Source of the DNA: Haliclona indistincta
Lineage: Eukaryota > Porifera > Demospongiae > Haplosclerida > Chalinidae
Assembly: GCA_964017065.1 (NCBI GenBank)
Contig: OZ024784.1
Coordinates: 18,069,344 to 18,133,343, forward strand
DNA length: 64,000 bases
Direction: 5' to 3'
Shown: in pieces, positions 46,401 to 59,700 of the stretch
Layout of the letters: the number at the start of each line of letters is the position of its first letter
Position numbering within the stretch: the first letter of the stretch is position 1
Translations under genes and position numbers: made by a program
Notes under the pieces: generated by a model
What the model was told of the DNA's origin: nothing
The model's database searches: none
What the model saw: only the letters and a program-made list of their open reading frames with translations

Positions 46401-47621
46401 TAAAGCTCTTCACATCTCTGCTGCACCAGTACAATCTCATCCTCATTTTCCTTATCTCTCCTCTCTACTTGCTGCTTCTCTGACTGTACCTGTTCCCCTG
46501 TGTTGACCGAGTGTTGTTCCAGTTGTAGCTTGAGGGAGGCTATTTCTTGCTGATACTGTGAAGCCAGTGTGTGCAGTTGCTGTGAATGGAGAGTCTGAAG
46601 GGAGGTCAGCTCATGATGGTGCTGATCTGATTCCTGCTGTAGAGACAACTGGAGCTCCTAGCAAGAGAAGGAGAAACGAGCTAAAAGAAACATGACAATA
46701 CCATACCTTGAGTTGATTCTTTATAGACTGGTTGGTTTCCTCAGTGGTCTGTTCCTCAGGCAGCAAAACAAATGGCGACTGTACGGAAAAGAGCGTAAGA
46801 ATAGAGCAAGGCTACTGTGACATACTTGTGATCTTCTCTGAGCCAGCTCTTTCCAGTGCTGGCACTCCACACGCATTCTAGCTAGATCACTCTGAAGCTG
46901 ACTGATGTCTGACTGACTGTGTGAACCACTAAGAGTATAGTCCTCGTCCGCCCAGCTGTCCATCCACTCCCCTCCTCCTCCTCCTCTATCAGGGTTATCC
47001 ACCGCTTGACTGTGGGACATGAATTGAGGTGCATCATCACTAGTGATTGTGGGTGGGGCTGATGATGTCACTACTAAGTGTTTCTGCTGCTCTTTCAGCT
47101 CTATGTTCTGTGCTCGCAGCTTCTTCAAATCATCCTGCAAGATGAGAGGAAACCAGTAATGGAGAGGATGCCAAGAAATGCTTGGCAGCAATGTCACATA
47201 GAGCATAATTCACCTCTTTCTGTTGAAGCAGCTTGCGGTACTCTTGAGAGATGGTGCTGACCTGGAACTCAGCAGTGTCTGCTCGCTCAGTCTCTTCATC
47301 TCTCCTTTTCTTCACTTGCTCTAACTTCACAAAATGCAGGATACAACAATTCTCTCGCACATCACAACACAGTACCTTAGAACTGAGCTCGGAATTCTGT
47401 GTCTGCAATTCATTGACTCTTTTCACAGCAATCTGCAACTCAGTGACTGGATCTGTGCATATGCAGTAACAACCTGATGACCCATCCTTTATTTCTCTCT
47501 CCCTACCTTCCACCTCCTGTGTCGCCTCTGTGAGCACCTCCTTAGTGAAGTTGGATATCTGTCCTGTTAGTGACGAGAACTGCTCAGTGATTCCTGCCCC
47601 ACCAAACCAGGAACTAGACAT
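43448..47621 (-). CDS. TRIP11: GMAP-210 / TRIP11-like golgin
   Basis: The start at 47621 gives MSSSWFGGAGITEQFSSLTG then QISNFTKEVLTE, matching the N-terminal lipid-packing (ALPS) region of GMAP-210. YRKLLQQKE and a DEDYTLSGSHSQSDISQLQSD segment follow. A coiled coil runs over about ten exons; the largest, 46148-44740, alone codes about 470 residues of heptads. The end holds the GRAB-like domain (YLIKNIIMTYFIASDKKKPD, IIQLLAKILHFTDQELDQV), then QRGWMASFWRR and FVQFLETESAP as in TRIP11. GMAP-210 tethers small curved vesicles to cis-Golgi and interacts with IFT20 for ciliary cargo. An upstream in-frame ATG at 47645 exists, but the conserved N-terminus favours 47621. It is divergent from vasohibin and convergent with cofilin. 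Confidence 0.92.
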
Positions 47622-47728
47622 ACTGCCAACAGCGATCACTAGCACACACTCATTGTGTTTTTTAACTCTTTCTTTCCCGCTTTAGCCTAGTTAACCCTTT
47701 GGTGACTGCATTGTCATGGAAACAACCA
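47622..47728. promoter_or_regulatory. Bidirectional promoter interval between TRIP11 and vasohibin
   Basis: Only 107 bp separate the two start codons. No TATA box is obvious. The call is based on spacing and orientation. Confidence 0.6.
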
Positions 47729-49222
47729 ATGGCAGGCGCTATCTGCGAGCGCGACTCGCTGAACGTGGAAACTTCAGAAGATCCGCTGGAGAGCGACGAA
47801 GACGACGAAGATAATGAAGTAGGCAGCTCACCTGAACGAGATAATGCCGGTCAAAGACACTGGTGGCACGTCAACAAGACGGGGTTTCCTATCGAAGAAG
47901 AGACCTGGGAACGAATGTGGGAGCACGTGATCCAAGTTCACCCTCAGGGCATTCAAGTAGCTAGATCCATTCGCGGACAACTCATTGAAAAGGTAGAATT
48001 ACTCGAAACTGCAGTTACAAATTATTTCATAAAAATTTGTAGGTACCCCTTCCAAGTGTACCCTCACTGACCTCCTCCACTCTGCCCGGCACTGGTGTGC
48101 TAGCCGTCCAGACATACCTCAAACAACTACAGTATCCACACTAGCTTACTGCAAGCACAGACCACAATATGCTGTTCTTGGGTGGTTTATCCTGAGCTGC
48201 TATTTGCACCAGGTACAATCACACAGGTACACAATTCTTTGAGATCCGAAAGAGCAGCCCATTATCAAGGCAAGACTATGAACAGTGCTGTCACTGATAA
48301 TGTGTTCTCTTAGATTAATGGAGACTGCTAAAGAGATCATTCGGGAGTCTCTACCTATCAAGTGTCTAGAGGCGGTGGTAGTGGCACTGTACCTAACAGC
48401 TCCTCTCACCACGATGCAGCGCTTTACCATCAGCTTCAAGTCCTGCGTTGGAACCAGTTATTACAGGCAAGAAAAACTCACAACACTTCTAGTCAGAGCA
48501 AAGCAAAGTTTCGTGTCACTGACGGTCAAAGTATATATTTGACACAACCAATGCATTTGTGAGGGTTACGTAGAGTCAAGTTGAGCAGTGTGTGCAAGCT
48601 AGAAGTAAGCTGAAAGATTTCAACCTATTTTGCTTTGCGCAATTCCTCGATGAACTTAGCTAAGAGTTCATACTACACTGCACTCACAATCATTAATCTT
48701 TCTCAAATCTTTCTCTTCCACAAGGCACATAGTCCTTGCTGTTCATGTCAATGGGTTGTATGGTACGCTAGGACTCAGCAGGAAACATGACCTGATGTAT
48801 AAACCACTATCATACAAGGTGCTGGACATTGCATAATGGCTAATACTAGTAATATTTATCATGTGACCATGCAGTCTTTATCAGCACTTGTAGATGATTT
48901 TATCACCTCATATCAATATAGTAAGTGAAGCTACTTGTAATGCATGATAAAATGGAAAACACAGAGCGTTCAGTCACTGTTGCATCAACACAGATGGTCA
49001 CATGGTTATTCGGATCAAGTTGAGTGCTGTTGTCGATCATGATGTGCACAGCTGTGAGCCGATTGAATGGAAGGTAATGCAGTGTGTGCATGTCCAGGTG
49101 TGTGCTCATGATGAGCTCTTGTTCTGTCCATGCAGTTAATGACACTGTCACTGAGAGAGATGGACAAACCTTCTGTCAAGAAAATGCTTGATAAATACTC
49201 CAAAATTATGAGAACTACATAA
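47729..49222 (+). CDS. VASH: Vasohibin tubulin carboxypeptidase
   Basis: About seven exons. The N-terminal acidic region (ESDEDDEDNEVGSSPERD) is followed by HVNKTGFPIEEETWERMWEH, the vasohibin core start. LPIKCLEAVVVALYL carries the catalytic Cys. YYRHIVLAVHVNGLYG supplies the His and GTLGLSRKHDLMYKP the Ser of the known Cys-His-Ser triad. The end is SVKKMLDKYSKIMRTT, with the stop at 49220-49222. The enzyme removes the C-terminal Tyr of alpha-tubulin, in animals with the partner SVBP, which is not in this window. The start at 47729 is the first ATG in the open frame. Two introns use GC donors (TCAAG/GCAAGA near 48,260 and TACAG/GCAAGA near 48,471). The single copy cannot be assigned to VASH1 or VASH2. 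Confidence 0.93.
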
Positions 49223-49336
49223 TTTTTTGCTAATAAAATTAATTATTATTAGACTATTCATAGCCCCGGGGCTTGCAGTAGAACCCGAGGTAGAATCATA
49301 GCTATAGGACGAGACAGAGAGAACCAGGCAGCAAAT

Positions 49337-52300
49337 ATGGTGGACACGAGCAAAGAGCGAGAAGATGGTCTAAAGGAGTTGCTCTGTACTGATTTACAGC
49401 TAGAGCCGTGGCAGTGTGAGCGGCGTCCATGCCCTGAAGCCACACCTTCGTCGTCAGCTGTCTCGACCTCTTCTCGTGAAGAACCCTATCTGGAAGTGGA
49501 CTGCCTGGCTAGTACCTGCCTTCTTCATGCTTTCTCACACACACATGCTCTCTCTCATCTCTACATCTCGTTCTCTCTCACATACACATCTCCATCACTT
49601 GCCTTCTAGATCTCTCTCTCTAATTAGCCAACTCTCCTTCTCTCCAGGTGCACGAGGAATGGTTGACCAAAGCAGCATCAGGGGAACCTCTCCCTAGCCA
49701 TTCTCCATCATTCTCTTGTGAAGAGGTGCACTGGCACTTGCAGCCGTCTTGTTCATCTGACCCTCCGGCTCAATGGAAGAAGGTTCATATCTGTTGTCTT
49801 GCCAAGCCACATCTTGTTGGTATTGCAGCCACCAGCCCTAGAGGGTGTGTGATTATGCACGAACCACACACACACACTCACACACACACACACACGTACA
49901 CACAATCAACGATGCATACCAAAGAGATTATATATTTCATAAGCCAACTGCCTTGCAATCTGTATGTATCCACCTGTGTAGGCTCTTGGTGCCCAGAAAT
50001 GATGACTATGCTGTGAACAGTGTCCACACCTTCCTCACTCATGTATCCCAGGAGACCATGCTCTCCTCCTGGAAGGAGCTCGCCATCAAATTGAGTAGAA
50101 CCAATGGCAGCATCTCTAGGGCGGGTCCTCCTCCACTGACCTCTGTGAGTGTAAAGCTCTTCACACACATCCACTCACTCAATAGATTTTGAATAGGAGA
50201 GATAAGTGTTTGCTTAATACATGTACAGACGTGTTCTTGGTGTGTTTTGTACATGTAAACTGTTTTGATTTGAATTGAAAGAATTTTGCCCTCGAGCACA
50301 AACAATACTCTGTTTGTTATTAAACTGTTACATTGGTGTATGATGGTTATCATTCACTTTTTTCTCCTGGACAGACTCTGATGAACCAGCTGGTGTCAAC
50401 TCTATATGGGATGAAGCTACATCGCCTCTCCTCCTCCTCTCCCTCTCCCTCCTCTGATGCTGACACCAAGACAGACTCAGAATTGGAATCACAGATAAAG
50501 AGCTCATCTGTATCCTCACTGCCCGGCAATGCTGTCCACACCACCGGCCTAGAGAATCTCTCTCCTTTACTCTCTGCTCTGGAAACTGACAAGGCGTTCT
50601 TCCTCGTGTATGACTACCAGCGCTTCACGTTGTTTGACATTGTCACTCACAGTCCGGCAATACTAGAGGGTTCATCAAACAAGCCTCTCTTTGTCGTATA
50701 TCAGCTTCTTAAGCTACTGTCTTACTGTCACAATCGAGGTGTCACTCTAGGTGACCTTAACCTTCGCAATATCTACATTGATTCTCGGCTCTGGGTCCAA
50801 TGTTGTTTGCAACCTGCCTCTCTCTCCTCTTCGTCACTTTCACAAGAGAAGCCAGCCAAGTCTCCATCAGTTTCTTGTTCGTCTTCTCCAGCTGTCAGCT
50901 CCAATGATGCAAAGTCTCTTGTTACTCAAGTTCCGCCAGCTCTAGAGCTCAGTGAAGCTGTGCAAAAATGGCGTTCAGGCTACCTCAGTAACTTTGACTA
51001 TCTGATGCTGCTAAATTATCATGCTGGTAGAAGACTTGGCGATCCCAACAACCATCCCATTTTTCCTTGGGTGATGGATTTCTCTGAGAGAAATGGTGTC
51101 CTTCGAGACCTGTCTTCTTCTAAGCATCGCTTAGCTAAAGGAGAGCGCCAGCTGGATTTCACTTATCAGTCGGCCCTAGAAGATGTAATGAATGGATTGG
51201 GTGGGGACCAACTGCTCGTGCCTCACCATGTAGGAGAGATTGCCTCTGATGTGACTTACTATGTCTATCTAGCTAGACGAACACCCAAAGAAGTACTCTG
51301 CGCTCGAGTTCGTCCACGCTGGGTTCCTGAAGAGTATCCAGCATCGCTTGAGAAGATGTACTCATGGACGCCGGATGAGTGCATCCCAGAATTCTTCACA
51401 GACCCAAGCATTTTCTCGTCCATTCATTCTGACCTTTCTGACCTCGCACTACCGTCCTGGTGCGGCTCGGCCCAAGAACTAGTCAATGTCCACAGGCAAG
51501 TCCTAGAAAGCGACACTGTCTCTTTCAACCTGCATAACTGGATTGATCTGGTATTTGGATTCAAGCTTTCTGGAGATGCTGCCGTAAAAGCCAAGAATGT
51601 CTACCTCTCTCTGGTTGATGGGCACACTTCTCTCACAAATAGCGGGATAGTACAGCTGTTTAGATCATCTCACCCGAAGCGGCTCAATGTCTCCTCCGCT
51701 CCTCTCCTTCTCTCTCAGTGGGAGAGCCAGCTAAGCATGAGTTCTCTCATGAACATCGCTAGATTCAATATATCTCAACAACAGCACTTATCCTCTATTT
51801 CACCGGACGATGAATATGACGGACTAACTTTATCGAGGTTACTGAACTCACAAGGTGGCTATCCTTCTCACTCGTCACTTCAGGCACACCACAATCTTGA
51901 CGATGGCTCTTTTGAGCATGTCAACTATCCCGCTGACTTCGAGAGCTCTCCCAACATTAGTGAGGGTGAGCTATCTGTTTCTCTTACTGGTGATTCCTCC
52001 GCTGATCCTAAGCTGGGTATCCTTGGTGTTCAGTCTGGTAGCAGTAAGACGAGTGGAGCTACTAGTGCCAGCAAGTCGCAAGCTGACAGCACCGTGTTGC
52101 AGCAACCAGAAACACCTGGAGTGCCCTTTCTGAGGCGCTTCAGAGGAAGACGCCCGGTCTTGGGGGAACAAGACAGCTATATCTGGCAGGGAGCGTCCAT
52201 TGCTGCACCCAATGAAGCTCAGCCGATACAAACATTGGCACAGCTCGAGGAGCTCTCGCATTTTCTTAACAAGTCATGTCGGGCTGGAACAGACTCAGTA

Positions 52301-55300
52301 CAGCAATGGACGACAAATGATCTCCTCCTCCTTCAGGTACGCTTAACAGCCTACTCTCACTACAAATATGCATTCACTTCTCTTTCTACACTCAGGAAAA
52401 CCAGTCGCTGCCGGCGAAGATTGCTGACTTGTTACAGCTCATGGAAGAAGATGGGCAATTCCCTCCATTCGAGGACAGGGTTTCGCTCGATATTGCTGCT
52501 GTAGCCTGTACTGCTGTTGAGCTGTGCTGTAACAGGCACCTTCGCTCAACAATGCCATATAATGCCTCCTTACGGCAAAGATACCAAACCATCCAGAGAT
52601 TGCTAAAGATCGGTCAACTCACAGTTCCATGGTTAGTAAACTTTTCTGTAATGTTCATAAACTCACTTTGTCTATTTTTATCAGTTTCCTAGAGAGTTTA
52701 ATCGAGACAGTGTTCTACCCTAATAGAGCGTCCACTAGTGATCCAGTGGTCTCTATCCTTCCGTCCTTGTCTGCCAACCTCCTCACTCAGCAGTTTCTTC
52801 CTCTCTTGCCTTTCCCAACCTACTTTGAGTCGCTGTATAATTTCCTCTCAGAACTGCAAAAGAAAGCCTACAATTTGAATGACGGCAAGTCAGAAGAAGC
52901 GTTAAAACCAGAAGATCTCTCATCCAGTCCCAGTAGTGTCAAGGACAGTGAGGGCAATACAATCATTCCTTTTCTCTGTGAGAGAATCGAGACTATTCTC
53001 GATGCTCTCGATCAAGATGGGCTCAAACTGTTGCTACTGTATCTTATTCCTTTCTTCCAGCATCAGTCAACACGTTATCAAGCTGCGTTTGTCCTAACCG
53101 ATCCCCTAGTGATGCATCTTGCTCGGCGCCATGTACAGCAAATCCTCACTCCTTCCTTCATTCGGATGTTTGATCTGTTTGGCGATCCTGCCAGTCGCTG
53201 CGGTATGCTCAGCAGATGGATGGCTGAGAAAGTAATCCATTGGTTCGGTCTCGGTGTATTTCTGACACGATTTCTTCCTTGCATCCTGGAATCTGTCATA
53301 GAGCCCCTTGTGAGGCCTACAGTTAGCAAGAAGCCCACTACATCGCCTCAGTCTAGAAACAGCAGCTTCCTAGCTAGTGAAGATTTCTCTGCTTCTGATA
53401 GAAGCTCTCAGCATAGGTTGACTAGCTCAATGACAGCTGGTCATGGCTACTCTACTGCTGTCTCTCTCAGCTACAGCAACTGGGACAACAGCAGAGGCTA
53501 TGACTCTGACACAGAATCCGATGACAGTGATACTGAGATGGTTTTCTCCCATGGCTCTTTGATGGCAACCAAGATGCCTTCTATGATCGCTTACTTATCA
53601 GAGACAGATCAAAGGTCGCCATCTTCCTTGAGTGAGGACGGTCAGGGTGACAATGCTGGAGGGAAAAAGACAAAGGATGACGCTACTTGGGAGACCCTTC
53701 AGCCATCGCAACATCTCTCTCTTCCTCCTTCTCAATCGCTTGCCGACAGTTTCTCTTCTTCTACCTCCTCTATGTATGCAACCGTGTCTCAACCTCAACA
53801 AGATGATACTCTCACAGCTAGTGTGGAACCGCCCACTCCTGCCCCTCCCCCTTCACCTCCCTCTCCTAAGCATCCAAAAGTCACTAGGTTCATGTCTCTG
53901 CCTGCTCGAATGGTGAAGCGGACGGAAGACTCGGAACAACCAGAAGAGAAAGAGACGGAAGAGAGTAAGACAGAAGGTGATGTAGATAAGACTCCGGTAG
54001 TTATCAATCCTAAGGAGAAGGAGATCACACAACGTGTATCCAATGTAGCTACTGACTGCGCTTCATGGTTGATATGGCGTCTTGGTCCCATGTTATCTAC
54101 TAAACACATCGTTGGGCCTCTCTTAGAGAACTTGTATCGCTGCTTCACAGGTGTGTGTGGCGCTAGAGAGAATGCGTGCGCTCGAAACGTTCTCCGCTGC
54201 CTGGCTGCTCCTTTAGAGTACTACGGAGAGAGAATGATAGTCAAGCTGTACCTGCCTGTCGCAAAGAGTCAGGTATGCTAGCCATTCTGTTGTGATATAT
54301 ATGGTACGTGTATTTTCTCTCTCTCTCAGGTGGCACCACTCATCAAGCGATCTACCATCTCGCTGAAGGCCGAGGCAGCTGTAGCTGCTTCTCTCACTCT
54401 GCTTGCTATGTGCATTGAGAAGACGACCACACAGAGCATGCTGTTATCCTATACCGAGGACATTTGTTCCTGCTACCTGGATCCGCTCTTCAAGCTCCTC
54501 TCTTCTCCCAAGCATACCTTCCCTAGCGGCACCACTGCTCGAGTGATTATATGCAACTCGGCTGTAGACCTACTGAAGAGGATCGCTGCTAAAGTTGATT
54601 TCATCTCCGACCCGCTCGGTCGCCCTACAGAAGCACTTATGAAAACTCTCCAGTGCTTCTTTGAGTGCTTTAGTACAGCACATGGTAAGAAGTCCGACAC
54701 GCCTCTTCCATTCCCGATTGAAGAGCACTTTGGTCTGGGTGAGGACGAGGAGGAAGCAACCACTGCTGGAGGGAGAGAGGAAGATCCATCCATCATTGCT
54801 GGGGAGACCAGTCAGGATACTGCATCATTGGTAGACACAGAAGGGAAGAGGCAAGTAGTGGCTACGTTCTCCAAGGCACTGGTTCATGTTGCGTATGTTG
54901 AATTTTGCCTGCTAGTAGGTCAAATCCGTCTCAATAACCATCTGCACAATCGAGAGGTGATAGGTGAGCTTCATGCCTCCTACAGCCAGAAGAAGGAGCC
55001 TCAGAACAGCAGTCTTCTATCATCTCTCCTTATTCTCGCTCAACCTGAGAGCACGTCTGGCTCTACTCAGGGTAGCCCAAATGCATCTCAGTCAAAAACT
55101 GATGGAAATGACATCTTTAGTTATGGTCGCTCTCAATTCTTTGTCGAGCCAGTAGCTCTGCAGCATTCCACCTCTTCGCCGGCACCTACTGGTACTGCTA
55201 ACAAGACAAATGTAATGTCTTCGTCGCACACTCTTCCCAGCCTTGGACGCCATTCTGTCTCTGGAGAACCAAGCAGGTTAAACAGAGCTGGCTCTCATGA

Positions 55301-56720
55301 CGGCGTTACTGACAACCTTGGTCTGTTTGATACGAAATTTGGTACCTCAGTGTCTCCTCTTGGACGTGACAGAGCTCAGACCTTTGTTAACAATGGATAT
55401 GTGTAAGTAGTGTAACACAGAGCTTACAGTAGACAAGATAATCAGTACCTGTATATCTATGTAAGGGTTTTTGTATACCTGGCCTATCAATTTAAATGTA
55501 ATTTATCACATTAATGTTTATATCATAATGACCTTTGTTTAGTGTGTTGCACAATATCTGTTGTCATGGTAATTCACTTTCAGTAGTTGTTTCCTGTATG
55601 GGTTTCTCATGATGGGATTTTAATCCTTCTCAGAATTCCTTAACATCGTTTCACTTAATGGTTTCAGTGACACTCAATACATCAGCACTTTTTTTCTTTA
55701 GTGGTGACCCTGACTGTCAGCTGAAAGGACACTGGTCAGACCTGTGGGACCGATCATATGAGGGAGGAGGTGAATCTATATAATAATTATAGCGACCCCT
55801 GATAGTATAGAACTGTGCTAATCTACCCATACCTGAAGTCATGTTGCCATTATGGGTTGTGTGGTTCACTAGCGTTAGGTGATATTTGTGGTGGTTGCTT
55901 AAACTGTTTACTCTGAGGTTGTCAAACTTATTTCCATGCACTTTTTAAAAATTATGTATTGTATACGTGCAAAAATTAACATCGCAAAAGAAAAATTGAG
56001 TCTCTATCACCAAAATTAATAATTTTGATACCATTAAATTTTTCATTCTGTTTTTATGTGTATATGTACTAGACCAACATTTTGAGTGGTTAAAAATTTG
56101 TTTTCTGGAACACCACTATAATCCCAAGTTCAGCTTCTACGATCACTTACCAGCATTGAATTTTATATTGTTGCACAGACGGCAAGCTCATGAAATGCAG
56201 TGTTCTGTGCAGCTGCCCTGCAATGCAACATAAGGCATTGCTATGCTACTAGTGCAGTGATCTCCAGGGCAATTCATTAGCAATTTCAGTCATGTAGACA
56301 GTGTTCTTTATTTTAATTTTAATCAGCATAGGATGCAACTTGATAGTTTACCACAAATATACCTTACTACAAGAATGGTATTATTGCAATGCTGTTTTGT
56401 AGCCTTCATTGTTATTATAAGTAGCTGATTGCGGGCTGCTGTAATAACTATTGTGGGTTGTTGAGATATTTAGTGTTTTGGGTGTAACAGTATCATTAAC
56501 ATTCTGCATTCCTTCTCATTAACCAGTAAACATCTATCCTGAGTCCTATGGCAACTTCCTGTCTATGAAATTACAGTCGTTTGTAGGTTTGTTCATATTC
56601 GTAAACATTCTCACATCTTGCTCCTCTCCATTCTTTTGCCCTTCCGTTTTATTTCTCTCTCTCCTTCTCTCTCTCCTTCTCTCTCTCCTTCTCCCTTTCT
56701 CTCTGTCTCTCTCTCTCTCT

Positions 56721-56789
<69 letters not shown>

Positions 56790-59700
56790 TCCTTCTCTCT
56801 TTATTTTTCTTTCCACTCATAATTTCTCTTTGTTCTCCTTTTTATTATCATCTCTTCCTTCATCTTTTTATCTCTCTCCATTCCACTCTTTGTCTCTTCA
56901 TCCTATTATTTAATCTTCCTGTCCTCTCTCTATTATCTCTCTTAGGGCACAAGTCCTCTATTCGTAGTATATGTGTATTAGACAGTGAGCACTTGTTCCT
57001 GAGCAGCAGCAAGGACAAGACGGTCAAGATCTGGTCACTGCACAATCAGGGAGACGGCACCACTCCTTGTCAACCTAGGCTATCGTATAACCAGCACCAG
57101 AGAACAGTATCAGCTGTCTCATTCGTATATTCCCTCCAAAATGCAGTATCATGCGATGGATCTGTACATGTGAGTAACTAATTAACCAATTTTGTACAGT
57201 TGACTTAATTATCTATGAATCTACTTAATGTAATTAAGTAGAAATAATACTATGTAAGCAAATACCATCTCTTGTTGTTGGTTATTATAAGCGATGCTTT
57301 AGTTCCAAACAACAGCTTTAAGAGGCGTACAATATCCTCCAGATGTCCTCATAGCTTAATGGTATTCCTGATTATACTTATCTTATATTAACTAAGGTAT
57401 GACCATTGGTATGTGCGATATGCTGGAAGCCATTATGTCTCGTTTATCGGAATTGTTAATAACTGCGTTGATATACACAGTACTGAATTAGTCTGAGATC
57501 ATTCGTGTGGGCAATGGTTGTTGGTATCTTGTTTTTCCCTATTCCTGGATGTGTTGTTTCTGGGCACATATTTAATTTTTTTCAGCAAAAGTGGATTCCA
57601 AGTGTGTTTGTAATGTAATCCAAAGCGTATTTCTCAGTGTCTTTTCAGAAAAATTGGATTTCCGAGTGAATGGTTATACTCTTTTCAGCAAAACATTTAT
57701 GATATAGTTTGTACATAGGAAGCTTCATTTATAATTTATAATACCTTTCTTTGGGACGAAGTGTGTCAATTCCTGAAGTAATCAGATTTGGTCTTCAAGT
57801 AATTAGACTTCCTATCTTATTTGGTCCAAATTACATGACACATCCACCACATGATCAATATAATGATTCTTTATTAAATCTTGAGTTTTATTATTAGCCT
57901 TATTTTGTGTTAAATAATGATGAACAGCCTCACTTGATGTGTGGATATGATACTACTTCAGTGCCATTACTGCATTGATACACAGGGTGTCTCCAATCGC
58001 TGGACTGGACTACTGAACTCATGAATAATTTAAGTTTAAACATAATAATGAGGACAGAATAGCTCTGTGTTGATATCAAGGAGGTGTATGGAGTAGCTAA
58101 AATGCTATCTTTTGCCGATAAACAAGTCACTGGGAATGATTCCTTAATATTGTAAATGTTGTTCCACTGGTATTAACTGCCAACAGCGACAATACAGTGG
58201 AGCCTCTAGTTCGCAAATCTTGACATCCAAACAATTTGTTCTGGTCATTCACTGGTGTCATGGTCAGGCCTGGAGAAAAATGCACGTTATACACATTGTG
58301 CCTGCGCAGCACAGGGTCCATTATATTGTCCGTTTGGGGTTCGTATTATCTGTAGTTAATCTTAGCCAGATAACCTTTTATGTTTTAGCAGTCATACTTA
58401 AGGATTATTGTTGCTGATGCTCCTTACTACCTCTACTAGTTACGGATTGTTGTTGATAGTAGTGACCTTTCTATCAGCAAACAGTGAATAAACAGCCATC
58501 TTAACTTCTATAATAAGTTTTCAACCTCCTTGATATCAACACAGGGCTGTTCTGTCCTCGTTATTATTTTAGAATGCATAATTATTTTTAAAAATCACAT
58601 TATTCATGAGTACAGTCCGGCGATTGGAGACGCCCAGTGTATCAATGCAGCTATTAACAATTCCGATAAACGAGACATAATGGCTCCCAGCATACCACAC
58701 ATACCAATGTTCATACCTTAGTTAATATAAGTTAAGTATAATTAGCTGGATTAGGGAGTACCATTGAGCTATGAGCTCATCTGGAGAATATTCTAATGAA
58801 CTCACATGATGCAAAAATAATGATGAGGCTAACTACCGTCACTGTGTGTCTGTCTATGAAGGATAACTAAATTATCCGATTTCTGTTTTGGTTAATTTTG
58901 TTGTGTTTCAGAATTGGGAAAATGTGTATTAGTCATGTGACATGACTATTGTACTGTCATTGTGTGATTATAATGATGGACTAAGATTCGAGGAAAGAAA
59001 TTTTAAGAACGTACAAGTATGTGGTAATGAGACGCAAAAGATATCTATTTACATTACCACTGCAGTGATATGTAGGGATGATCACGATTAGGCATTTGTA
59101 TGGTTTTTCAGTTAGTGATTTAAAATACTATTCTAGCAAGTTATCAAAGTGTCTGTTGCTGTGTTACTTGGATCCTTGCACTCTTATGATATCACTCTAG
59201 GCAGCGTCATGGCAATAGTGGTTATATGTCACGATGGTTACAACCTAACGATAGCTGTGGTCGACACTACTACTGACATTCTTGTTAATACTTGTAGCTA
59301 GCTATGTCAAGTTATTCCTAGAGACAAAGAACACTATTGTCCAGTGAAATCATAATTTAAAATGTGTGTTTTAGCACAAATTAGAACTATTATTGGGAAA
59401 TTTGGGGGGATAATTCTAGGTAGCCAAACTTATCTCATGCTATGAATCTCAAATCAAGCAGTGAAAATATTTATGCAATTCGCTAGTCTATGTTACTGAA
59501 TCACTACCGACCTGCTAGACGCTATTGTAGTGATTTGATACACTACTTTTCTGCGGTTTCCCATCGCTGTAGGGGTAGTGATAGTCATGTATGAAAGAGC
59601 AAAAATGTCGCACTACTCACTGTGATAGATATTGAGTGAATCAGGAAAACTTACAATTTTCTCATCAGAAAAATAAATATCTAGTAATGTTGTGTAATGC

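Noticed and set aside
49845..50192. Separate genes over 49,416-50,200 in other frames
   Set aside because: They overlap WDR81 exons and a CA microsatellite and have no independent support.
56546..57181. Open frames over the CT tract near 56,600-56,850
   Set aside because: Repeat artefact; only the part after the splice acceptor at 56,945 is coding (WDR81).
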